Shown here: positions 8,564-15,494 of the stretch, one piece after another
Position numbering within the stretch: the first letter of the stretch is position 1
Layout of the letters: each line of letters begins with the position of its first letter
Source of the DNA: Pseudoalteromonas sp. A25
Lineage (GTDB): Bacteria > Pseudomonadota > Gammaproteobacteria > Enterobacterales > Alteromonadaceae
Direction of reading: 5' to 3'
DNA length: 64,000 bases
Assembly: GCF_009176705.1 (NCBI RefSeq)
Contig: NZ_AP021846.1
Coordinates: forward strand, 2,326,001 to 2,390,000
The notes under the pieces: model-generated
Database searches by the model: none
What the model saw: the letters and a program-made list of their open reading frames with translations, nothing else
Told to the model about the DNA's origin: nothing
Translations under genes and position numbers: made by a program

Positions 8564-8597
8564 ATATAAGCGGCAAGTGAGTACTTGCCGCTTATAT
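8564..8597. repeat. Perfect 15-bp stem-loop between modules 1 and 2
   Basis: Arms 8564-8578 and 8583-8597 are perfectly complementary with a GAGT loop. Neither strand has a T-run after it, so it is not a typical intrinsic terminator. It may be an RNA-processing or mRNA 3'-end-protecting structure at the module boundary. Confidence 0.7.
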
Positions 8598-8609
8598 TGG
8601 CTGGATAAG

Positions 8610-9071
8610 TTAGCCTTGTTTTAGCACTTGGCTCACGCCTTGTGCGCGTTGGCAAATTTCGTCCATCACTTGGGTTTGACCTTTCACTTGGTAAGGGAAC
8701 ATCAAGTTGCCTTCTGTCACTTGTTGCTCAATATTGCCTATCGCTGCTTTTAACGACTCGGTCGAAGCCCGCATCTCAGCAAGGCTCTGCGCTTGGCTTA
8801 GCTTGTTAATAAAACCACTGAGCTCGTTAAGCAAAATATGAGTGGTGTCTGAAGTGGTGCCTAGCAGTGATGCATTGTCGGCCACTTGTTGGTTGATTGA
8901 TTGGCGCGACGCAGTACGTGTTTGCTCAGCCTGCTCAGCGTCCGTTAGTTGCACTTCAAATGTAGCATCCTCACCAAATTGTTCTAACACCAACTGTGCA
9001 GTGACATGCTCAGGGGTGTTTGCGTTATAAAACTGGTCTACTTGTTGATTATTTACGATTAATTTAGCCAT
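8610..9071 (-). CDS. Small protein after fibre 3, probable fibre accessory
   Basis: A 153-residue protein I cannot assign to a named family. It begins MAKLIVNNQQVDQFY, is acidic and Gln-rich, has predicted helical stretches over residues 60-130, and has no signal peptide or TM segment. It lies 11 bp downstream of a fibre gene and is the last gene before the boundary hairpin. This is the position occupied by chaperone-like genes after the other fibres in the locus, so an assembly role for fibre 3 is likely. It does not share the 'W...R.AI.A.Y' ending of the two other small proteins of module 1. Confidence 0.5.
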   Translation of the reverse strand: MAKLIVNNQQVDQFYNANTPEHVTAQLVLEQFGEDATFEVQLTDAEQAEQTRTASRQSINQQVADNASLLGTTSDTTHILLNELSGFINKLSQAQSLAEMRASTESLKAAIGNIEQQVTEGNLMFPYQVKGQTQVMDEICQRAQGVSQVLKQG

Positions 9072-9082
9072 GGTTACTCTCC

Positions 9083-9853
9083 TTAGTCATATGCGTTTTG
9101 GTCAGCGTCGCCAAGATATGGGAACTGGCCCCATTGCCCTTTTGACAGGTCTACATCACCGGTAACTACCGCCGGTAAAGCAACTTGAATGATGCCCGTT
9201 TCGGTTTCGGGTTTGCCCTCTCCTCGCACATACGGGTGACAATGAGAATAGGCGTTACGCAAGGTGTCAACCCCATATGTATGACCACAAAGCTTTGCTG
9301 GCTCGCCCGCTTTCAAGCCGTGGCACCACCAGTTATCCGGCACAACACCTTTTATATGCTTTACTATTCCTGCAATAGTCATATGCGTAGGCGCTCTGAA
9401 ATACTGATACATCAAATAGGCATATAAGTTGACATTCTCTCCGCGTCTATTCGGATAGTACTCCAATTCCCAAATTTTAAAGCTATTGGCAAAGTACTTA
9501 CGATCAGAGTTTATTGCTTGCAAAAACTCACGTGCCAATGCTGAACGTTGCTCGGGTTCAACTCCTGTCGTGACTGTTTCAATAAGCTTGGCACTTTTCA
9601 CAAAACCACCGCTCCAATATTTTGGAAAAGAGCCCTCATCGTTTGCGATCAATGCTTGGTTTTTAGTCAGTCGAAAGTGAGACTGTTTATCTCGGGCTGA
9701 ATTAATGTAGTTATTTACTTGGTTGATATAGCCGTCAACTTTGGTTTTTGACTGGGCTACCTTTGAGTCAATATCTGAAATTTTGTTTTCTACTACGGTG
9801 GTAAGCTCTTCTGCTTTACCGACTAAATTGGCAATATCTTGTTCTAAAGCCAT
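9083..9853 (-). CDS. Tail fibre protein (fibre 3), module 1
   Basis: The start at the ATG at 9853 has GGAG 6 nt upstream; the in-frame TTG 12 bp earlier has nothing comparable. The 256-residue product begins MALEQDIANLVGKAEEL, followed by about 50 residues of coiled coil. The same MALEQDI start is found in fibre 2. The C-terminal region has 'VALPAVVTGDVDL', a Trp, and 'DADQNAYD', paralleling 'VALPYVGTGDHG' and 'SVGHAYSHT' in fibre 2. The middle, with several Trp, His and Cys residues, is unique. I infer an alternative receptor-binding fibre on a common attachment helix. Confidence 0.7.
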   Translation of the reverse strand: MALEQDIANLVGKAEELTTVVENKISDIDSKVAQSKTKVDGYINQVNNYINSARDKQSHFRLTKNQALIANDEGSFPKYWSGGFVKSAKLIETVTTGVEPEQRSALAREFLQAINSDRKYFANSFKIWELEYYPNRRGENVNLYAYLMYQYFRAPTHMTIAGIVKHIKGVVPDNWWCHGLKAGEPAKLCGHTYGVDTLRNAYSHCHPYVRGEGKPETETGIIQVALPAVVTGDVDLSKGQWGQFPYLGDADQNAYD

Positions 9854-9907
9854 TTTGTTCTCCAACTAATGGTTTGCCATACTGCAAAATTGGCAGGGTT
9901 AAAATAA

Positions 9908-9931
9908 AAAACCCGCTAAAAAGCGGGTTTT
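9908..9931 (-). terminator. Intrinsic terminator between fibre cassettes 2 and 3
   Basis: Stem of AAAACCCGCT and AGCGGGTTTT with a 4-nt loop. On the minus strand the T-run continues as TTATTTT. It falls in the gap after the small gene at 9950-10255 and before fibre 3. Confidence 0.85.
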
Positions 9932-9949
9932 GTGTGGTTTAAAAGTGGG

Positions 9950-10255
9950 TTATTCAGGTTTGGTGTAAGTCGCTTTGATTGCGTTTCTCTGTGTCAACCA
10001 AGCCTGTTTGGCCGCAACTGCTTCTGACGAGGTTTCACCAAACTCTGTTACTGCAGCCATATAGTCAAAGAATAAGTAATCACTCTCTTTACTGTATAGA
10101 GCGCGCCTAAGTGCTTGTATTTCCAGTTCATCAAAAATAAGTTCATAGTCATTTTCTGCAACTTCTGCTTGCTTTGCGATATGCTCAGCATGCGCGGCAT
10201 CTTTAATACCACCTGCGAAAACTCTTTGCGTAGAAATTTGTTTTAAAACAGCCAT
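9950..10255 (-). CDS. Small chaperone-like protein after fibre 2
   Basis: A 101-residue cytoplasmic protein with no recognised Pfam-type signature. The C-terminal pattern 'AAKQAWLTQRNAIKATY' matches 'NAKTVWLKAREAIQARY' at the end of the protein at 11221-11532, so the two are related. A Trp plus 'R.AI...Y' ending is reminiscent of tail-fibre assembly proteins, whose C-terminus contacts the fibre tip. It starts 2 bp after fibre 2 ends and is followed by a terminator. Fibre assembly chaperone is an inference. Confidence 0.55.
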   Translation of the reverse strand: MAVLKQISTQRVFAGGIKDAAHAEHIAKQAEVAENDYELIFDELEIQALRRALYSKESDYLFFDYMAAVTEFGETSSEAVAAKQAWLTQRNAIKATYTKPE

Positions 10256-10257
10256 GA

Positions 10258-11136
10258 TTATACTCCTTCGCCAATTGCTGGTGCCGTATGTGAATAGGCA
10301 TGACCAACACTATCTGCCCAAATCATATTGTTACCGTGATCGCCCGTGCCTACATACGGTAAAGCAACCGCAACCTTCATCTTACCAAGGCCTCTAAATA
10401 TTGGTTGGTGACACCCGCCCCAACCTTGGCGAGTATTACGTTTATACTGCCAACCTTTCCCCTTATCACCTGCATTTACTCGAATTGTCGCTGAACGATT
10501 TGAAGACGGATAAAACTCTAAACTACCTGATTGTTCTAACACATTAATCCAGCAATTTGCTTGGGTTAAAAACTCACCTTTATCCCAACCTGTAAACGAA
10601 GGGCAACCTTGATTGAGTACAAAGAGCAAACCTAAGTTTTCATCTGTCGTCATGCCTTTGGTCAATTCAACATCAAATAGTAATATTTTAAAATCACTGC
10701 CGTAAAAAGGCTCTGCTTCTGAACGATACACGCCAATCGCACGATGAAATTCACTATTTGGCGTCAAGCCATAGTCAGCCAACATTTTGTTAGTTAATTT
10801 GGTGACGGTTGCCGTGCCTTCAGTCCCTTGATAATAAAAACAGCTCCATGGAGCCGCATGAGATTGCATTACATCTACTGCAACGCCATCCTCATGCCCC
10901 GAGTTTATTTTTGCAAAATACTTCGTGTCTGACAGATTATTGGGTGCAAGCGGCAACGCTTTTTGAAAGCTTGCAATTTTTGATTCTACAGCTTGCTCTT
11001 TTGCAGCTAACCGGCTATCAACTTCTTGAGATTTTTGGTCTAGCTTTGCTGTGATCTCTTGAATTTTGCCATCCACTGTTTCGGTCAACTTATCCGTTGA
11101 TTCTATCAACCGACCGATATCTTGTTCCAATGCCAT
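10258..11136 (-). CDS. Tail fibre protein (fibre 2), module 1
   Basis: A 292-residue fibre beginning MALEQDIGRLIESTDKL, with coiled coil to about residue 70 (repeated Lys/Glu/Gln heptads). A globular C-terminal part follows ('GWGGCHQPIFRGLGKMKVAVALPYVGTGDHG', broken here by position, residues about 240-275) and ends 'GHAYSHTAPAIGEGV'. It shares the N-terminal attachment helix and the VALP..GTGD ending with fibre 3, but the centre differs. AAAGGAAA precedes the ATG. The stem-loop terminator at 11165-11184 isolates it from the upstream gene, so it forms a cassette with the small gene that follows. Confidence 0.7.
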   Translation of the reverse strand: MALEQDIGRLIESTDKLTETVDGKIQEITAKLDQKSQEVDSRLAAKEQAVESKIASFQKALPLAPNNLSDTKYFAKINSGHEDGVAVDVMQSHAAPWSCFYYQGTEGTATVTKLTNKMLADYGLTPNSEFHRAIGVYRSEAEPFYGSDFKILLFDVELTKGMTTDENLGLLFVLNQGCPSFTGWDKGEFLTQANCWINVLEQSGSLEFYPSSNRSATIRVNAGDKGKGWQYKRNTRQGWGGCHQPIFRGLGKMKVAVALPYVGTGDHGNNMIWADSVGHAYSHTAPAIGEGV

Positions 11137-11164
11137 GATGTTTCCTTTAATTTCAGAAAAACAA

Positions 11165-11184
11165 AAACCGCTCGATAGCGGTTT
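11165..11184 (-). terminator. Intrinsic terminator between fibre cassettes 1 and 2
   Basis: Stem AAACCGCT/AGCGGTTT with a 4-nt loop, followed on the minus strand by TTGTTTTTCT. It lies between the small gene at 11221-11532 and the start of fibre 2. Confidence 0.8.
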
Positions 11185-11220
11185 GCGTGTTTAGTTAGAT
11201 TAAGTTTCGTGTATCAAAAG

Positions 11221-11532
11221 CTAGCTTTTGGGATATCTCGCTTGAATGGCCTCACGCGCTTTTAACCAAACAGTTTTGGCATTAACTGTATACTCATGAC
11301 ACTCGCCATATTGAGCCAACATCGCAAGGTACTTAAGCGCAAAACCATCCGCTTCGACCTGATAGGCATGACTACGTGCAGCACATAGCGCTGCCATTTG
11401 TTGGGCTTGTTTCGCTTGTTTAAGTGCTACGGTTGACGTTAGCGGCACACACTGATGACAAATGTTTTCAGCATCTTGCTCGTTTTGTCGTTTTTTTGAG
11501 TTGTCAGCTATATCTGTTTGAATATTCTGCAT
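11221..11532 (-). CDS. Small chaperone-like protein after the module 1 fibre base
   Basis: A 103-residue protein without a recognised domain. Residues 28-31 hold 'CHQC', and a Gln/Ala-rich helix follows. The last 20 residues (pattern W.K.REAI.ARY) are shared with the 101-residue protein after fibre 2. A strong AGGAAGG precedes the ATG. It follows the fibre base gene directly, where a distal fibre would be expected, so it may be a leftover accessory of a lost fibre or a chaperone for the base. Its role is not established. Confidence 0.5.
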   Translation of the reverse strand: MQNIQTDIADNSKKRQNEQDAENICHQCVPLTSTVALKQAKQAQQMAALCAARSHAYQVEADGFALKYLAMLAQYGECHEYTVNAKTVWLKAREAIQARYPKS

Positions 11533-11568
11533 CTATATCCTTCCTCTTACTTTTGATACCAATTTTAT

Positions 11569-12093
11569 TTAAAGTACGCCCGCATCCATCAAGGCAAATT
11601 TTTGCTTGAGGTGGCGGACCATATTGCCGATTTGTGCTGCGCCTAGTTTGGCAAGCTCCGGGGCAATTAAAATATTGAGGTTAACGCCTTGGTCAATCAC
11701 CGTGATTGAGTCAGCGGGAACCCCGGTCAACACCAAGTCAAAAGCCAGTAACAAGTCGACTTCAGCTGATTTGTAGGCAATTGGTTTATCTGGGTTTGAG
11801 TAGACCGCGAACAAGGTGCCGTCTTCTAAATAAAAGCCGACTTCGTTAACCCAAAAGTTGTGATTAGTGTCGTCAATCACACTCATATGAATTTGTGCGT
11901 TGCCTTTGTCTTCACCGCTGGCAACTGCAATTCGGTGTACTTCTGCTTGTAACGCAGAGCGGCTTTGATCGGGTGTATAGTTACCCGTGCCTAAGCCGAC
12001 TTTGTTGATTTTGGCTTGAAAGCCATTTTTGTCTGAATTAAACACCGCCTCCAATCCGGCGGTGGTAATGGTTGGCCGTAAAATTGTGCTCAC
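11569..12093 (-). CDS. Tail-collar fibre base protein (gpH N-terminal type, DUF3751), module 1
   Basis: I choose the GTG at 12093 (MSTILRPTITTAGLEAVF) because AGGAG stands 7 nt upstream; the in-frame TTG at 12114 has no ribosome site. The 174-residue product has the collar-domain blocks 'KINKVGLGTGNYTP', 'SALQAEVHRIAV', 'VNEVGFYLEDGTLFAVYS' and 'DLVLTGVPADSITV', closely paralleling the module 2 protein at 6138-6680. As there, the domain stands alone without a shaft. It follows gpI-1 after a 126-bp gap that contains no gene. It probably anchors separately encoded fibres to the baseplate. Confidence 0.85.
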   Translation of the reverse strand: MSTILRPTITTAGLEAVFNSDKNGFQAKINKVGLGTGNYTPDQSRSALQAEVHRIAVASGEDKGNAQIHMSVIDDTNHNFWVNEVGFYLEDGTLFAVYSNPDKPIAYKSAEVDLLLAFDLVLTGVPADSITVIDQGVNLNILIAPELAKLGAAQIGNMVRHLKQKFALMDAGVL

Positions 12094-12219
12094 TGCACTT
12101 ACTCCTTGTTTCAATAGAAATAAAAGCAGTTACACGGCATGCACTGTGGTAACTAACACCTAATTTGAAAGCCGCTGGGCAATGTGTGGGTAGACCAAAA
12201 AGCGATTGCCGACAGGTAA

Positions 12220-13119
12220 CTACTTGTTTGGATATAGATAAAAGCGCCCAACGCTGATGCGTCGATTACTAAAATGACACGCCGCTGCAAGCTCTGATTG
12301 CAAGTAGTAGCAACCAGCTGGAAGCTTTTGGTCGCTTGTCATATAAAATCTCCCAACCGTATGACGCTGATTATGAAGATGCAGGCCAAATGCGAGGCTG
12401 TCTTGTAGCTTTGCTTCTACCGCTTTGGTTGACCCACGCTGGCGGTTTACGGCATAGCGCCCATGGCTACTAACAGTCAAACCCGCGGTTATTTCGCTAG
12501 GAGCCGCCTTGACAGGCAAGGTATCGTAGTTAATTCGCCCTACCTGCAAGCCACTGCTGGTGGTTGCAACCGTGATGCCTAAATCTAACTTTGCACCTAC
12601 TAAAAAGTTAAAGTGTGCGCGCTGTGGCTTGGTCTGATTGGTCACACGGTCAATCGCTTTGTAAAGCTCATCAGATAACGCAACTTGCTGACTGGTGTAT
12701 ACCTGCTCATTAGCCCAGATAATAAAGGTAAAGGTATTTGGTTCTTTGCTATGTATGGGTATTAATGCGGTGTTATCCACATCTTCAAACCATTCAAAAA
12801 ATTCGATAACGGCACCCAAAGACTTCAGCGCGCGTTTAACCGCCCCCACCGTGCCTTTGTGTTTATGGATGGCTACTGAGTTTTTGATCAACGCACGTTT
12901 AGCCGCTACTGGCCATTGCTCGTCCCAGTCATCAACGGATAAACTCCATGCCAACCAAGGCAGTAATTTTTCAGGGCAAGTATCAGGGTGCCAGTGCTTT
13001 GCGACATAATCAGGTATCGGTTTTACATTATCAAAGTAAGTAGCGCGCTCATGTGCTTGCTCAAATTTGCTGGCATTTGGCGCTAATAAAGACTTAAAGT
13101 CTTTGTTGGTGTCTGACAT
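12220..13119 (-). CDS. Baseplate/tail protein I (P2 gpI-like) with repeat extension, module 1
   Basis: A 299-residue protein. Residues about 1-180 are the gpI domain ('PEKLLPWLAWSLSVDDWDEQWP', 'HKHKGTVGAVKRALKSLGA'). The last ~120 residues are about four degenerate units, two of which end in VGRFY (near residues 270 and 293) and one in VGRINY (near 205). GpI-3 has only one related unit and gpI-2 has a different repeat. GpI normally sits at the baseplate edge next to gpJ and the fibres. It begins 9 bp after gpJ-1. Confidence 0.85.
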   Translation of the reverse strand: MSDTNKDFKSLLAPNASKFEQAHERATYFDNVKPIPDYVAKHWHPDTCPEKLLPWLAWSLSVDDWDEQWPVAAKRALIKNSVAIHKHKGTVGAVKRALKSLGAVIEFFEWFEDVDNTALIPIHSKEPNTFTFIIWANEQVYTSQQVALSDELYKAIDRVTNQTKPQRAHFNFLVGAKLDLGITVATTSSGLQVGRINYDTLPVKAAPSEITAGLTVSSHGRYAVNRQRGSTKAVEAKLQDSLAFGLHLHNQRHTVGRFYMTSDQKLPAGCYYLQSELAAACHFSNRRISVGRFYLYPNK

Positions 13120-13128
13120 GTGCCACTC

Positions 13129-13953
13129 CTACAAGTATTGAATGTTGATTGCATCGGCAACTGCCGCTTCATCTTTATCGCAAGAGATATCATCCACAGG
13201 CTCTATTAGCTTTACTTTACGAACGCCGGCCTGATGCAGCATGTCGATAATTCCGGAGTGAGGAACCTCTTGACCAAGTTTGTAATGTTCACTAATAAAG
13301 GTCTTTAACTTGGCATCGATTTGCTCACTTACCTGCGCTTTATCGGCTATTTCGTTTAAATAAACCTGTGCTTTGATCTGATAGGGCTTTGGCTCAACTT
13401 TATGCACTTTGACTAAGTCAGTTAATGGCCTAATGTCGTCATTATTTAAATGCGCTCTTACTTGGCTTATCACCTCTATGGGATCAACGCCTTGCTGTGG
13501 TAGCACTTTCACATCCACAACCCCAGGCCTTGATGAATACACATAGACATCTTTAACATCTTGGCTAGCTGCCAAAGTTTGATATTCATAGGCGCCCATA
13601 GTACCTGCCATGCTGTAACTTTCTAAAGACAGAGGGATACGCTGTCGATATCGCTCGTCATCTTCATTTTTGGAACGCTCAACGCCAAATAAGTTACCTA
13701 AATGGTCTAAGTCCTTACCCTTCGCGTAAGCTAACATCACTGAGCGAGCAGCATCATTAATGCGCTGACGAAGTAACAACTCTCTCGTTGCGGCTATTTC
13801 TAACAACTTAACAGCAGGGTCAGACACCAACGGAGTATAATCAGGCAATGCATCCAATAATGAATCGTGCATTTGCTGATAGATCGTTTGATAATTTAAA
13901 TTCTCTATCACATCTGGCACCGCCAAGCGTGATAGCTCAATTGCATTGTTCAC
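13129..13953 (-). CDS. Baseplate assembly protein J (P2 gpJ-like), module 1
   Basis: I choose the GTG at 13953, which has AAGGAG 6 nt upstream and makes the start (MNNAIELSRLAVPDVIENL) align with the other two gpJ copies; the ATG at 14004 would add 17 residues without homology. The 274-residue product has 'GVERSKNEDDERYRQRIPL', 'ESYSMAGTMGAYEYQ', 'VKDVYVYS' and the C-terminal 'HQAGVRKVKLIEPVDDI'. It acts in the baseplate wedge of contractile tails. It is the first structural gene after the lysis cassette. Confidence 0.88.
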   Translation of the reverse strand: MNNAIELSRLAVPDVIENLNYQTIYQQMHDSLLDALPDYTPLVSDPAVKLLEIAATRELLLRQRINDAARSVMLAYAKGKDLDHLGNLFGVERSKNEDDERYRQRIPLSLESYSMAGTMGAYEYQTLAASQDVKDVYVYSSRPGVVDVKVLPQQGVDPIEVISQVRAHLNNDDIRPLTDLVKVHKVEPKPYQIKAQVYLNEIADKAQVSEQIDAKLKTFISEHYKLGQEVPHSGIIDMLHQAGVRKVKLIEPVDDISCDKDEAAVADAINIQYL

Positions 13954-14053
13954 AAGTAACTCCTTTTGGGCATAACTAGGTGCCGCGTGTTCGTTGATGT
14001 ACACACAATATGATTAATAACATGATGTTTAGTGGTGGTGTTTGGTGTGTTGT

Positions 14054-14302
14054 TTATTCGCTGCGAAGATTAGTACCAAGCAAGGTATCAAGCTTTTTGT
14101 CGATAGAATCTAAACGTTTTTCAATGCGTTTTTGGTCTTCATTGCGGATCTGCTTTAGGTGGTCAAGCTCTTGCGAATTAGTGGTAATACGCTTGTCTAA
14201 GTCTCCCAAATAAAGGATCCCTGATACCAGCAAAGTGACCGTGGTAATAATGTGGGCTAAATTGAGTTCCTTCTTCATTTGCCAATGTTCTGGTTGACTC
14301 AC
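14054..14302 (-). CDS. Small one-TM coiled-coil protein, spanin- or holin-accessory-like
   Basis: An 82-residue protein with one membrane segment at about residues 16-34 (IITTVTLLVSGILYL) and a charged coiled coil after it (repeated LD..K heptads to residue 75). The GTG start overlaps the holin stop (14299-14302), so it belongs to the lysis cassette. The TM-plus-coiled-coil architecture resembles inner-membrane spanins (Rz) or hemolysin-XhlA-type proteins. No Rz1-like lipoprotein was found in another frame. The position is clear; the exact role is not. Confidence 0.6.
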   Translation of the reverse strand: MSQPEHWQMKKELNLAHIITTVTLLVSGILYLGDLDKRITTNSQELDHLKQIRNEDQKRIEKRLDSIDKKLDTLLGTNLRSE

Positions 14303-14700
14303 TTAGCAACTCCTTTAATTTTTTCAACCGTTCGTAACCCCGCAAGCCCTAACATGCCAAGAGTCAACTCGAGCATGACATTCAATGGCAGCACAGGTGC
14401 GCCAACTTCAGGCCAAAGCCATTGTAAAATAGGATTAACTACAAATGAGAACAAAAAGCCAAAACCGCAAACCCAAAGCAAAAATGGTCTCGCACCCGCT
14501 ACAAATACACTGCGATGTGATGCGCTAAGTGCATTAATTTTTGCTTGAACTTGAGCCGATTTTGCAACTAGTCTTGCTTTGAGTAAATCTTGTTTAAGAA
14601 CTTCTTCTTCACTGGTAAATAGTTCATCTAAAATGTTGCCAACGGTTTGGATAGGATCTTGACTGGTTGTGCTAAATAGTTTGGTTAGCAACCCCATCAT
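14299..14700 (-). CDS. Holin (3TM GTA-type holin family)
   Basis: A 133-residue protein matching the three-TM holin family first described in gene-transfer agents. It has a charged N-terminal helix (residues 20-55), then 'ASHRSVFVAGARPFLLWVCG' (about 62-80), hydrophobic segments near 72-95 and 104-125, and a short basic end. The ATG at 14700 overlaps the endolysin stop (ATGA) and has GGGGAG 5 nt upstream, so I prefer it over the GTG at 14706. Holins form inner-membrane lesions that release the endolysin at the end of the particle-production cycle. Confidence 0.8.
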   Translation of the reverse strand: MMGLLTKLFSTTSQDPIQTVGNILDELFTSEEEVLKQDLLKARLVAKSAQVQAKINALSASHRSVFVAGARPFLLWVCGFGFLFSFVVNPILQWLWPEVGAPVLPLNVMLELTLGMLGLAGLRTVEKIKGVAK

Positions 14701-15113
14701 TGCCACTCCCCTGTGAGCATTTGCTTAGCCAGTTCATTCGCTCTGTTAGGTACTTGATTTGCCCAACGACTATTTAGCATCTCCAAAGCAGCCTGTTCAT
14801 AGCTGCCACGCTCAACATGACTTATCATTTTTTTAAAGCCCATTAACCCATTTAAACCAAGGTTAAACGCCATATTGATAAGCACAGCTAAACGCGCTTC
14901 ATTGCATTTGCTCACGTCTATACGACGCTTTACACCCGCTTTTGCTTCTTGCACATCATGTGCTAAAAGCTGTTCGGCTTCTTCCTCATCAACGCCGTTA
15001 TCATCGAGGTTTCGTCCATAGCCTATGGTAAGCTTTCCCCCCGTACAGTAATAAGGGTACTGCTTGTACCCTTCGTGCTTTTTGATCTGTTCGACCGTGA
15101 TCATCAGCGACAT
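14697..15113 (-). CDS. GH24 endolysin (T4/P21-type lysozyme)
   Basis: A 138-residue muramidase that hydrolyses the MurNAc-GlcNAc bond of peptidoglycan. The active site is visible: Glu14 in 'KKHEGYKQYPYYC', Cys23 where T4 lysozyme has Asp20, and Thr29 in 'LTIGYGRNL', giving the spacing E-8-C-5-T. The E-D/C-T form is known in this family. Later blocks 'NMAFNLGLNGLMGFKKM' and 'SRWANQVPNRANELA' are typical GH24 C-terminal motifs. No signal peptide or SAR segment is seen, so release should depend on the holin encoded next. It is part of a tightly overlapping lysis cassette. Confidence 0.92.
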   Translation of the reverse strand: MSLMITVEQIKKHEGYKQYPYYCTGGKLTIGYGRNLDDNGVDEEEAEQLLAHDVQEAKAGVKRRIDVSKCNEARLAVLINMAFNLGLNGLMGFKKMISHVERGSYEQAALEMLNSRWANQVPNRANELAKQMLTGEWQ

Positions 15114-15122
15114 AGTTACCCC

Positions 15123-15494
15123 TTATACACAATTAATGTTGGCCGACAACTCGGCCAACAGACTGCGCTCAGCTTTAACGAGCCAAAACTCTGCTGAACG
15201 TTTTGAGTCAAACCCAACTAATTGTGCAGCATCTGCCAAGGTGCCTGTCATCAAATAACGCGCACGAATAGCGCGAATACACTCGGGTCTAAGTGCAGCA
15301 ATTAGCTGTGTAATTAACTCGATTTCTTTTGGCACCGACATCGCGTCTGCGCCCGCTTCTCCACCTGTGGGGCGGGTGAAAGAATCGCTTATAGACGTTT
15401 TTTTAAAGCCTTTGCCAAACTCTCTTGTTTTCCAAAAATTTCCCCAACGCTTAAGCGCGCTGCGAACTTGTTTAATTGTTATGTGAGTCGTCAT
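15123..15494 (-). CDS. HTH protein, possible Q-type antiterminator
   Basis: I choose the ATG at 15494 (GGAAAG 7 nt upstream) over the in-frame TTG at 15509. The 123-residue product overlaps the preceding regulator gene by 23 bp. The C-terminal half ('RPECIRAIRARYLMTGTLADA', broken after position ~90, then 'LVGFDSKRSAEFWLVKAE') resembles the sigma region 4-like HTH found in phage Q-type antiterminators and in late transcription regulators. Its place ahead of late genes that contain internal terminators fits such a role. The family assignment is tentative; it could be another small DNA-binding phage protein. Confidence 0.45.
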   Translation of the reverse strand: MTTHITIKQVRSALKRWGNFWKTREFGKGFKKTSISDSFTRPTGGEAGADAMSVPKEIELITQLIAALRPECIRAIRARYLMTGTLADAAQLVGFDSKRSAEFWLVKAERSLLAELSANINCV

